From contig NC_061121.1 of the NCBI RefSeq assembly GCF_002878395.1, positions 16,373,059-16,437,058 of the forward strand: a stretch of DNA of 64,000 nucleotides, written 5' to 3'. The translations under genes were made by a program, and so were the position numbers. The stretch is from Capsicum annuum (Eukaryota; Streptophyta; Magnoliopsida; Solanales; Solanaceae). Below the pieces are notes generated by a model. The model saw only the letters and a program-made list of their open reading frames with translations. It was not told where the DNA came from and ran no database searches. This document shows, one piece after another, positions 46,295-57,561 of the stretch (positions within the stretch are counted from its first letter, which is position 1; the number at the start of each line of letters is the position of its first letter).

Positions 46295-46579
46295 TTATTC
46301 TTCCTGTTCTTGGCCATAAAACCTATCAAAATTATAACAAGAACTAGAATTTGGGTTAGTATATTGGGGGGAGGGAGCATTTGGGCAATCGCTCCAATGT
46401 ACATCTTGACCACCACATAACGAACAATTATACTCCCGGTAGGATGGAGATGGTGCACACATCTCTCTCCGGGGATCATATCTACAATCTTGCCAAAAGT
46501 GAGGTCCATCACAATATGGACATGGATCATCAAGATAAGATTTCCAAAAATCAAGCTTATGTTCATTCCGCGATGCCAT
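46295..46579 (-). CDS. LARD2 tandem zinc-knuckle ORF (94 aa)
   Basis: It has the same length as the LARD1 ORF and both knuckles are complete. Knuckle 1 is C20-x2-C23-x3-H27-x4-C32 (CPYCDGPHFWQDC). Knuckle 2 is C52-x2-C55-x5-H61-x3-C65 (CSLCGGQDVHWSDC). It lies shortly after the PBS. It ends GQEQEE then TAA, at the codon where LARD1 has TGA. Nucleocapsid-like RNA binding is inferred. The frame is open from Met to stop. Confidence 0.7.
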   Translation of the reverse strand: MASRNEHKLDFWKSYLDDPCPYCDGPHFWQDCRYDPRREMCAPSPSYREYNCSLCGGQDVHWSDCPNAPSPQYTNPNSSSCYNFDRFYGQEQEE

Positions 46580-46705
46580 AGTAATAAGTAAACTAAAATA
46601 AAAATCTACCTAACACAAGAAATAAAAGACAACTAAAAAGAAATATTTACAAGTTTGAATTCAAGCAAGTAGGGTAAAATTCCAAACCAACTCAATACGC
46701 CAAAT

Positions 46706-46727
46706 TATTCCCCGGCAATAGAGCCAT
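46706..46727 (-). other. LARD2 primer binding site, mutated tRNA-Asp type
   Basis: Aligned with the exact LARD1 site, it keeps the CCCCGGCAA and GCCA blocks, but the CGGC part is changed to TAGA and the distal TCGA to TTAT. It lies 3 nt from the 5' LTR. Confidence 0.75.
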
Positions 46728-47595
46728 TTTTGATAACGCTCAACTTACACTTCAATTTAGTGCAAGGTGATCGTCGTTAATATATTTACCCAACTTTGGA
46801 GTCGGGGTCAAATCCACAGGGATCAATGTGATTAGCGATTAAACTAGTTTGAAACTAAAGCTACAAGTTAAATTCAAACAAATGATACGAAAAGATAAAA
46901 TGGGAGTTGTTCACTTTAGTTTCAGTGTTTGTAAATCAAGAATTTATGAAATAACCAGAATTATGTTCACTAGATCTTTCGGTACATAACAGATGGTAAA
47001 AGTCGTTCAAGATTCTCACGATGGGTAGGATAACGCATTTAATTCCCTAATCCTCTCAGACTTAGAAAATTTCTATTTACTGTGCAGATTTTACCTCAGG
47101 TTAACCAACCTTGTTACAGTGCTGATTATTAAACAAAGTATTTTTGAGTCCCTATTGATAATTCACTTCCTACTATATTTGATTTCATTCTCAAGCAAAT
47201 CAAAGCAGGTGTGTCTACTATTTGCAACCAACAGACATTAATTGAAACTTCAGAATTATCAAGAAATCCTACCACCTTTTGAATCTTGAATACTTAGGAC
47301 CTCATCAAGACCTAACCCTAGATCCCATAAGTCAGGTTAATGGATTTTAGACACTCATGATGTAACGAACGAAACACATAATTGAATTCATGATTTGAAA
47401 GATGAACTTACAGAGCAACGAAAAGCAATAATTGTTTCTTTGATTCAATTACTAAATAACTCCGCAAAAAGCAATAGTATTATCTCACAAGTTAATGGTG
47501 ACAGTGTATCCAAAACTAGAGAGAGAAATACTAAAGTTCGTGAAGTTCAAGATGTCTAAGATTTCTCCTCCCCCTTAATAAAACCCTAAAAGCTG

Positions 47596-47605
47596 CTATT
47601 TATAG
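47596..47605 (-). promoter_or_regulatory. LARD2 5' LTR TATA box
   Basis: The minus strand reads CTATAAATAG, a strong plant TATA context. The leader downstream in sense contains the AGCTTTTAGGGTTT block. Confidence 0.65.
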
Positions 47606-47756
47606 TTGTAACTTAAAGGAAATTTTGAATTAAAATTTTTGAAATTCGTCCCTTAGATGTCTCAAACTCTTAAGTAAAACCTAGACTTGTCCTTAAATAC
47701 TTAGGCTAATTATGGAAACAAAATCACCAGTTACAGCTTTTTCTCAAAATAGACGA

Positions 47757-48068
47757 CGTCATGCGTAACTGACGCCTTATCAGGGTTCTGACGCCTTATC
47801 AGGAATGTCATTAGATCCTTTTCAATTTTGACATTCTCTGCTTTAGGCTGACGACAAAACTTGACAGCTCATCTGAAGTTTGATGATTTATCACCAATGT
47901 CATCATGAATTCCAGCTGAAGTCCATTCTCTGTCTAAGGCTGACGACGCTCTTAATAGCTTATCAAATTTTTGACGACATATCAGGGGATGTCGTCACAC
48001 TTCTGCTCCAACTTCATCACACTGCCTCCAGCAGATGATGGACTTGATAACTTATCACCAAGTTGACG
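47757..48068 (-). promoter_or_regulatory. LARD2 U3 array of TGACG/CGTCA motifs
   Basis: Six TGACG and two CGTCA pentamers in 312 bp, 150-460 bp upstream of the TATA box in sense. One pair forms TGACGACAT...ATGTCGTCA. Candidate bZIP/TGA-factor enhancer; function inferred. Confidence 0.5.
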
Positions 48069-48283
48069 ACTTATCACATAAGTTGTCAATTGCTCTTCTG
48101 CAATCTCTTGGCTATTTATTCCATATTCACCTCTTTTTGTCCTTATTGTCTTAGGTTCTCTTGCATCTTGCCTTTCACTACAATATCAAATAAATGTCAT
48201 CAAAAACAATGATAGTAACTTAAGAACTTACAATTATTCCGAGTTAAAAGTCTTAAATATGCTAACAAAATGCAAGCACATCA

Positions 48284-49170
48284 GATGACCATGCAGATCA
48301 CCTTAGTACTATTTTACAAACTCTTAGAGATCATCAATTGTTCACCAAATTTAGAAAGTGTGAATTTTATCTAAGGTCAGTAGCCTTTCTGGGTTATATT
48401 GTTTCCACTAAAGGCATTAGAGTTGATCCCCAAAAGATAGAAGCTGTAAAGAATTCGCCTTAACCTATCTCTATGTCAAACATTAAGAGTTTCTTGGGTC
48501 TAGCTAGTTATTACCTTTTTTTTGTTAAGGGTTTCTCATCTATTGCATCTCCTATGTCTAGACTGACCCAAAACAAAGTTAAGTTCCTATGGTCAGATTC
48601 TTCTTAGAAAAGTTGTCAGGAGTTGAAGTCTCAACTCATATCAGCCCCAGTGCTAGATTTACTGGATGGTTCAGATGGTTTTGTGGTGTATTATGGTGTC
48701 TCTAGAGTTGATTTGGGTTGTGCGTTAATGCAGAGAGGTAAGGTTATATAGCCTATTCCCCTAGACAGTTGAAACCTTATTAAAAGAATTACCCAACCCA
48801 TGATCTTAAATTAGTTGTTGTCATTTTTGCTCTGAAGATATGGAGACACTATTTGTATGGTGTCTATTTTAACGTCTTTACAGACCACAAAATCTTGCAG
48901 TATGTGTTTACTCAAAGAAAGTTGAATTTTCATCAGAGGAGATGGTTAGTGTTGCTAAAAGATTATGATATGAGTGTGTTGTATTATCTGAGCAAGGCCA
49001 ATGTAGTGGCAGATGCCCTTAGCAGTTATCTATGGGCAGTGTTGCTTATGTGGAGAAAGATAAGAAAGAGTTGGCTCGGGAGGTTCATCGCTTGGTTAGA
49101 TTGGGTGTTAGGCTACTTGATTTAGATAAAGGTAATATTTGGGTTCAGAGTAGTTCTGAATCCTCTATAG
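48284..49170 (+). pseudogene. G3 reverse transcriptase C-terminus and RNase H
   Basis: It opens with DDHADHL (just after the RT catalytic box, which is lost), then [23 protein letters not shown] and KSFLGLASYY. RNase H has YYGVSRVDLGC, where the first catalytic Asp is Gly. The end is [20 protein letters not shown] and SESSIVF. Several stops and a frameshift near 49030. Confidence 0.87.
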
Positions 49171-49188
49171 TTTTTTTAAAAAAAAAAA
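49171..49188. repeat. T7A11 tract at insertion junction
   Basis: TTTTTTT followed by AAAAAAAAAAA exactly where G3 coding similarity stops. It marks the left edge of the inserted LTR segment. Confidence 0.85.
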
Positions 49189-51686
49189 TTAAGAAACGGA
49201 CCTTACCCGGGGCTCTCACCTCCTGTGGCAGTCAAGGTCTGAGCCACACACCCCCAAGACTTATCATAAATAAAATAAAGTACATGAAGGGGGACATAGA
49301 CCTTACCTCCGGCCTATGGTGGTTCAAAGTCAACTAGCCTACTAAGGCTGGTACTCTCATCCCCGATACTAGAAATGAAGCCTTAGGAGCATTATATGCC
49401 CCTTTAATCATAATTTCTCTCCAAGTCTCCCTCAAGAACAAACCCTAATCCCCATCCAAGAACTCCATCAAATTTCTTAAAGATAGTCAAGAATTCAAAG
49501 TTTCTAATCCAAGAAGCATAAAATTCAAGTCATCATCTTCAAAATTCAAGCCAAGAATTAAGTATCACATTCAAGAATCTCAAGAAAGCATTCAAGATCA
49601 TCTCCTAGGGTTTCAAAGTCGAGTTTTCTTTATCAAATCCAAACTATTAAGGTATGTGGGATTTTAACAAGGACAATCCTTTCGTCCTTGTACCCAAAAC
49701 TTGTTTTAGATTACAAATTACTGAATTTTAGATTATTTTCCATGAAATTAAAGTTGGGGTTTATACCCATTGTTGTTAATTACAAGCTTATAAGGTTTTC
49801 AATGATTTAGAAGTGGAATTGAATGACTAATTTCATATATTTATGCAAGTAATGTGATTTTTCAGATTTTTCCAAGTGAGTTTAAGCATGATATTATGAT
49901 TCTTGATTTTATTATTTTTATATTGTTGAAGTATTTTCAAGAAGCATATTAAGTATGATGTTTTGCTATGATATTACATGGGTATGTTTATATTTTCATG
50001 CTTATTGCTTAAATTTCCAGATTTTGAGTTGATTCATCAATATTTACATTATCAAGCATGAATCTTTTGGTGTTTTAACATGAGTTTGATATATGGGTCA
50101 TTTAGCCCTATTTAAATATTGTTATTTTGAGAATGTTGAAAGCTTTTAAAGATGATTGTTGAGCAAGAGGTCTAAATATGATGTTGATGCTTTAAAGATT
50201 TATATTTTGAGCCCTAAGTACAAGTTAAGAGTTTATAAGGAGATTATGATCTCAAGCTTTGTTGACAAGTTTTGATAAGTGCTTTCAAAATCAAAGATTG
50301 ATCTTTTGATCCTACGCTAATATAGGAATCCACATTATTTATGATTTAAAGCAAAGATAAGTATGATTGGTCTCCATTATAGACCCTTGAGTTATTTTAA
50401 GGTGGATTTCCTAAAAGTTCTAAGTCTAAGTATTGGAGTAGTATTTAGCACCGAGTTGGGTATTATTCCAAGGTATCATACCTCAAAACTACGTGCCACC
50501 GTAGGATTGAGATTTAGGATCTCAAGGCCGAGACAGTGATCACTAAAGTTAAGGTTCTATTCCGATGGCAAGGGTAGAACAGCTCTCACCAATGTTGGAA
50601 ACACATTGGAATCCATGTCAGCTAACATGGTTTATGTCGGTTAGAAGAAACTCCCATGCCCAAGTCCTTGATTCCCAAAGTTCTATAATCCCTAAATTTT
50701 AAAAGAAGTCCCCTACTCTCCTCAAGATAAAGTATATGTTTTGAAAGCTATGGTTTTAAGATTCACAAAGTTCTAAGTTTCAAAGTCCCTAAGTCTCAAG
50801 TTTCAAAATTTTTTAAAGCTCCTAAGTATTTAAGTTCCAAAAGAAAGGAATGATAGAAAAGCTTTTAGAAAACTAAGTGTGAAGGCTCACAAATTTTAAT
50901 CAAATTATGCTTTACAGAAATATATTAGATTTCAGATTTCAGATTTAAGAATGAGTCCTTCCTACACTTAGACAGCATGATTTAAAGAAAAAGTATAAGT
51001 ACAGCTTTTCAAACTAAATTTTATGACTCACTAGATTTAGAAAGCATGATTTGCTTCTCATGATATTATATTTCAGTTTTGTAGATATTCCAGCTTATGT
51101 GAGTCATTTTCATTTAGCATGCATTGTTTTATAAATTGTGATGATGAGATAATATTTTATTTATGCATTGTACCCCCATATACTCAGTACATCCTCAAAG
51201 TACTAATCCACATATATGTCTATGTGCTACATTATCTCGTAATATAGGTACAAGTTGTAGCACACATACCATGTTCAGTCAGTTACAGCTTCTAGTAAGC
51301 AGGTGATGAGTCCTTTTGATTCACGGGATCGAGTCAGTTGTACAGTTTGAGCAATATTTTATTTTTCTTTATTCAGTCGTATTGAATTAGGATAGTTAGG
51401 AGTCATGACCCGGCTATCTATAGTCAATACTAGTAGAGGCTTCATACACAGGCAGTAGAAGATGCTGTAATTGAACTCTAGTTTGTTTTGTAAAATTAGA
51501 GATGTATTATTTTAATATTGAGTTGTATTGATCAAGTTTAGAAAATATTTATGTTTACATATTTTCTTTATACTTATGTATCTTATTTAGTTTCTCATGA
51601 ATTATGCCAGTGTAAGGGTTATCTTGGGATCACTTGTGGTCCTAAACCCCGTGTGACGTCTTGGGATAGATTTTTGGGGCGTTACA
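49189..51686 (+). repeat. Plus-sense chromovirus LTR with atypical start
   Basis: From about 49400 the order of blocks is that of this LTR family read in sense: leader with AAGGTATGTGGG (about 49650), the GGAACTTAAA-type middle, the TCTATGTGCTACATTATCTCG block (about 51220), and the end TTTTTGGGGCGTTACA at 51686. The canonical start TGTAATACC is missing. Positions 49189-49390 instead hold a GC-rich stretch that I cannot assign. No target duplication is visible, and part of G3 integrase is missing, so a deletion accompanied or followed insertion. Confidence 0.72.
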
Positions 51687-52357
51687 GTCATCTTAGCTCT
51701 ACTTTCAATGGTTAGGCTGAGAGGACCATCCAAACTTCAAAAGATATATTGAGGGCATGTGCTCTTGATTTTAAGGGTAGTTGGGATGAGCATTTGCCAT
51801 TGATTGAGTTTGCATATAACAATAGTTATCATTCTAGCATTTAGATGGCCCCATTTGAAGCTTTGTATGGGAGGAGATGTAGATCACCCATAGGTTAGTT
51901 TGAAGTGGGTGAGGCTGCTTTGCTTGGGCCTGATGCAGTATTTGAGGCTATGGAGAAGGTCAAGCTGATTAAAGAAAGGCTGAAGAAAGCTCAGAGTTGT
52001 TAAAAGTCATGTGCAGATGTGAGGAGACTATATCTTGAGTTTGAAGTTGATAACTTAGTATATTTGAAGATCTCACCCATGAAAGGGGTGAAAAGGTTTG
52101 GAAAAAAGAGGAAGCTTAGTCCCCGTTATGTTGGCCCCTATAGAATTATGAGACATGTTGGGCAAGTAGCTTATGAGGTTGAGTTACCCGCAGACTTGTT
52201 AGTTGTTTATTTGGTATTACACGTCTCCATGCTTAGGAAGTGCATTGGTGATTCCGCTGTTGTAGATCCTTCAGAAAGCCCAGATGTCCAGAATAGTCTA
52301 TCATATGATAAGATCCCAGTTGAGATTCTAGATCACCAGATCCATAGACTAAGGAAC
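51687..52357 (+). pseudogene. G3 integrase C-terminal region
   Basis: It begins LSSTFNG then [16 protein letters not shown], and continues [28 protein letters not shown], then VKRFGKKRKLSPRYVGPYRI (52019-52200) and HVSMLRKCIGDSAVVDPS. The zinc finger and both catalytic Asp residues of integrase are absent. The frame stops at the solo LTR at 52358 and resumes at 63790. Confidence 0.87.
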
Positions 52358-53329
52358 TGTAACACCCCGAATCTGGTACTCGAAACTCTACACAGTGCCC
52401 ATGACCCCGAAGGACCACAAGCTAACCCATGACTGATATCTGTAAATTGAGCACTGAATATTAGTAATAATATCATAAATACGAAAACATGAACTGAAAG
52501 GCCATTAGGTTCAAAACTAGTACATAACTTAAAAATATGGTATAACGATACCAAAACAACTGAGATAATTGTCTAAACATACTGTAGTCTGAAAGCCTCT
52601 AAACTGTCTAAATAAAGAGTTGATGGGACATGTCCCCAACTAACTCCAACTACTGAAATAAACTAAAAACTGAAATGGTAATGTGATTATCATATCCACA
52701 AATGATGAGGACTCACAGCTGACTCTGACTGCTGAACTAGGATACTACCGATGCTCTGAAGGTCTTACTTCTAAACCTATGGTATAAGACACCATAGCGC
52801 AAATGCATCAGTACATTAATGTACTGGTATGCAAGTGAGGTAGGCTGAATGCAAATGGTTCATATGCATGAACAATACTAACTTACTAACTAACATGAAC
52901 GTGAGAATACATGCATGACTACGTAATTGTAACTGAGATCGTGATAGGACTAGATACCGAGTCTACTGATATTGACCCTGAATCACTGATAAGTGAGAAA
53001 GACTGATACTGTATTACTTAATACTGATGGTCTGATACTATGTTACTGATACATAAATAACTGTTTCTGACTGTTCTGATTATGAAGAACTGGTCTAGTT
53101 GCTTGTATCTGACATTTTTGAAGCTGAATACTAATAACATGAATTATGAGAACTGATATAACTAATAATATGAGTGACTATATCTGACTGTCCTGAATCT
53201 AATAGAACTAGCTGAGTTCTGTATTGTATCTAAATTTAACTGTATCTGACAGTCCTAAAATTTAAAGAACTATCTGAGTTCTTTTATTGAGACTGAGACT
53301 GAGACTGTGATTGAAACTATGAATGAGAC

Positions 53330-55951
53330 TGTAACACCCCGATTTGCTAAACTAGAATGCTACACAGTGCTCATGACCCGAGGGACCACAAGCTAACCCA
53401 TGACTAATATTTGTACCTATATACTGCAAATCATGATATAATAATGTGAAATACATAAAACTGTAAGGCCATATAGTTCAACTGAATAAAACCATGTGGG
53501 TGAAAATACCCAAAACAACTCAATCTGAAAGCTAAGTCTGAACGTAAATCTGAATGTATATTTGAAAGCCTCTAAACTATCTGAATAAGGAGTTGAAGGA
53601 ACATGTCTCCAACTAACTCAGTAAAACTGAATAGAAGAAATAAATAAATGTATCAAATCATATTGTCCTCGAATCTATAAGGACTCACTATGTCTCTGCG
53701 ACTGAAATGCTACCGCTACTGCTGGGCTGGAGCTCGTGTCTTGGAACCTATAGTGTAACATGAAAAGAAAGCACCATAGCGCAAATGCGTCAGTACAACT
53801 GGAGTACTGAGTATACAAGGAAGGTAGGCTGAACATAAAGTGTTTCATGCATGAACAACACTGACTGACTAATATGAACGTGGGAGTGCAAACACACATA
53901 TATAGAAACTGGGACCATGAATACGTGATAGCATGACCTGTAAGCTAATACATGGTTTATTGATAACTGTCATGGATGATACTGAAACTGATAACATGGA
54001 CGACTGTATCTGATAGTCCTGTATATACTAAAATCTGAAGAATACCCTGAGTTCTTTTATTGAGACTGATACTGAAATTATGGGAAATAGTGTTTAACCG
54101 ACATGCCCCATGTATGCCGTTATGGCTAAGCTGGGGTCCAATCTCTACCCCGACTAGAGGGGTGCCAATACCGTGCCACGGGTAAGGACAGCTTGTGAGT
54201 GACCCTTATTTGGCGGGTACTCAATGAGAATGGTGGGAACCCTAAATTGACGGGTTAAGCCACCTCATCAACCGTAATCTGAAGGTTTAAGATGTCTCAA
54301 CCTACACTGGCTACGTAATTCTGGAAAACAAGGATGACTACTAAGAATCACACCCTGAACTGGCGGGTGTGTTCCCATCCTTAGGTTCACTCGGTGCTAA
54401 CCTTTACTCCCATCTGGAGGGACTGGACATGAATAACTGACTGTACATGACTTAATCTTACTGAATTCTGTTGACTGGTGGAATGTTACTGATATCTGAA
54501 AACTGACTAAGATCATGAGGTTTTCCTGAGTCACATGACTGACTGAAGTCTATGGAATCATAGCTTGAGTTCGGATACCATGAAACATGACATGGCTCTA
54601 GGCACACAGCTATAGTTTTCGGGTACAAGTGCCCCCAAGACTCGATAGAAGGAAACTGACACACATGACATGACTTGATCACAAGATTTGAGTCGACAAT
54701 TCACAATATCATAAGTAAGGCTTTCATAATAAGAATGATTCTCAACAAACTATCACATGATCGGGAATGCACACATGTATATACTTTGCATGGCTTCAAT
54801 AACATGGTTATTCCATATCGCAATAATATCATAAGCACCTCGTACAACTTCTTCAATTCAAGACAAAAGCACGGGGAGAACGTTGAACATAAACTTAGAA
54901 CATGGAATAGTCATTTAGGACTTATTATGTCATAAAAGCATGATTTCTATTCCCTTAGGTATTTTCACAAACACCTTACATACACATCTTAGGCATAGGT
55001 GGATTCATCAAGATTACAAATATTCATCCACCAATTTCACATATTTATACGTTAAATACCACCATATCCTCACAATAAACATACAAAGATCCCATCTTAG
55101 GCATCATCAAACTCCAACCACATGAACATCAACCACCAACAACATAAACAATCATAATACAAAATTTAGAAGATTGTTCTTGAGCTTCATGGATGAAAGG
55201 AGTCCATGAATCAACTCACGCATACCTTAGAAGGAAGATTCTTGATGATTGACGGAGAAATTTCCTTGAAATCGGATCTTCAAGCTTAGTTACGCAATCC
55301 TAGTTGTTTTTCTCTTTTAGTGCTCTTGGATAATGAGCTTTGAGATGATAATAGGGTTGTAATATGTTTAGAAGCTAAATATTTCATAGGGTTAAGTTTA
55401 GGGACGTGTAAACAGTGTTAAAAGACTTAATTACCCTTAAAATAACTCAAAACGGAGTGTTTTTGGCACCTGGAACTGACTTAGGCGGCGGCCAAGTGAT
55501 TGCCTAAGCTAGGTTGGGTGGCGCCTAACCAATCGCCTATGTTTGGTTGGGCGGCGCCTAACCAATCGCCTATCCTTACTGTCTCTCACGAAAATGGGCA
55601 TAACTTTTTGCTTGGGTATTGGATTAAGGTAAAATTGGTATCATTGGAAAGCTAATTCGATTATCTACAATTTGATGGGTATAAATCAGCCAAAATACCA
55701 CAATAACATTGATTTATACTCATTCAAAGATGACCCTTGCAAAATCAAATACTAAAACTTGATGGATTCAAAAACTCCTAGCTTGTATTACCTTAAGTGA
55801 CTCATATGAACCTGCTTAATGCATCATAAGCTATCCTATCACTAGGATATTCATTGTAAGTCATGTACTCAAGTATGAATCACAGGATAGGAGATTTCAT
55901 ACGTAGGAATACTTATTCACTTCCTAGCTTAGAAACATGCGAGGTATTACA
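53330..55951 (-). repeat. G7 3' LTR
   Basis: TGTAACACCCCGATTTGC...GAGGTATTACA, 2622 bp. It contains a GC-rich tandem repeat (GGTTGGGCGGCGCCTAACC units, about 55490-55575) and retains the 568-bp segment lost from the 5' LTR. Confidence 0.92.
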
Positions 55952-55964
55952 ATATCTCTCCCTT
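55952..55964 (-). other. G7 polypurine tract
   Basis: The minus strand reads AAGGGAGAGATAT directly before the 3' LTR. Confidence 0.83.
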
Positions 55965-56199
55965 AGAACATTCGTCCTCGAATGAGAATTTACTGAGAAG
56001 GGATACAAGACAATAGAACCTGAACTGAACATGAAGAACTAAAACTTGATCTCATGACTGACATGCTAAACATACTGAACTAGTGCATATCTGATGCACG
56101 GACAACAGACTCATGAATGCATGACTGAGTATGAAATGGTTAATAGGTAATAAGTTTATACTGGAAACATGAACGTGAAACTGAATAAGCTTAAGGAGA

Positions 56200-57561
56200 A
56201 CTGTTACCTTGAGCTTGATCGTAATTGGCGGGGAAGAGGTGAGGATACTTGATATGCATATCTGCTTCTGCTTCCTAAGTTGCTCCCTCATGAGACTGAT
56301 TTCGCCAAAGAACCTTAACTAGAGGGACTTCTTTGTTCCTCAATCTACAAGTCTGATAATCTAAGATTTCGACTGGAATCTCTTCATAAGAGAGACTATT
56401 CTGAATGTCGATGCTCTGAATAGGGACAACAACAGCTGGGTCACCTATGCACTTCTTTAGCAAAGAGACATGGAAGATTGGATGGACTGAGGCTAGATCT
56501 AAAGGCAACTCAAGCTCATAAGCTACCTTGCCGAAGCGACTAAGAATTCTGAAGGGACCGACATATCGGGGAATGAGTTTCCCTTTCTTGACGAAACTCT
56601 TCACTCCCTTCATGGGAGAGATCTTAAGATAGACATAGCCATTGACCTCGAACTTGAGATCCTTTCTACGAACATCTGCATAGGACTTTTGTCGGCTCTG
56701 AGCAGCCTAGAGTCTCTCTCTGATCAACTGAACTTTCTCTAAGGCATCGAATACTAAGTCAGGACCTATGATTGAGGCCTCACTAACTTTGAACCAACTA
56801 ACCAGAGATCTACATCTCCTACTATAGAGAGCTTCGAATAGAGCCATCTGAATACTAGAATGATAGCTATTATTGTATGCAAAATCAATCAAAGGAAAGT
56901 GGTCATCCCAACTTCCCTTGAAGTCAATTGCATACGCCCTTAGCATATCTTCAAGAGTCTAAATGGCCCTCTCTGCTTGACCATCTGTCTGAGGATAAAA
57001 TACTGTGCTGAGATGGACTTGGGTACCGAGACCCTTTTAGAATGCTTTCCAAAAGTGAGAAGTGAAATGGGTACCTCTATCTGAGATGATAGATAGTGGA
57101 ACACCGTGTAACCTGACTAACTCCCTGATATAGAGTTTGGCATAATCCTCAGCAGAATAAGAAGTACGAACAGGAAGGAAATGAGCTGACTTGGTCATTC
57201 TATCTATAATGACCTAGACTGAATCATGCTGATGATGAGTTCTAGTCAAACCCGTCACGTTGTCCATGTTAACTTATTCCCACTTCTAAGTAGGAATGGT
57301 GAACTCTTGCATCGAACCACTAGATTTTTGATGCTCTATCTTAACCTCAAACTTTGCAACATCTCTCTTCATCCCACTCCACCAATAGATCTCCCGCATG
57401 TCATGGTACATCTTAGTAGCCCCTGGATGAATAGTGTATCGTGCACCATGCGCTTCTGTAAGAATTTGCTACCTCAATTTATCTACACCTGGAACACATA
57501 GACGACCCTGACAATGAAGAACACCATCTCCCCCTTGGGAGAAAACCTCAACTTTCTGATT
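56200..57561 (-). pseudogene. G7 integrase with chromodomain
   Basis: The frame is continuous with reverse transcriptase. The zinc finger keeps both His (HGARYTIHP) but goes from WWSGMKRDVAKF directly to EVKIEHQ, so the CPNCQQ-type segment with both Cys ligands is deleted in frame. The core has VIIDRMTKSAHF and SIISDRGTHFTS with both Asp residues kept, then TDGQAERAI. The C-terminal part has VKSFVKKGKLIPRYVGPF and a chromodomain EVPLVKVLWRNQ then EGAT-stop-EAEADM. About eight stops, mostly where Trp or Gln codons are expected. Confidence 0.9.

Larger units (their letters stand above)
39009..48283 (-). mobile_element. LARD2: second LARD-family element, left end deleted
   Basis: It has the same organisation as LARD1: a 3' LTR (39009-39496 plus 42780-43832), 2.9-kb interior with zinc-knuckle and acidic frames, hairpin, mutated tRNA-Asp PBS, and a 5' LTR (46731-48283). 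The first 170 bp or so of the left LTR are gone at the G2 junction. A solo LTR interrupts the left LTR. The right flank at 48284 is G3 reverse transcriptase; the left half of that target is lost. Confidence 0.9.
46731..48283 (-). repeat. LARD2 5' LTR
   Basis: TGATAACGCTCAAC...AAGCACATCA, 1553 bp, complete. It abuts the PBS on the left and G3 reverse transcriptase on the right. It retains a good TATA box and the U3 TGACG array. Confidence 0.9.
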
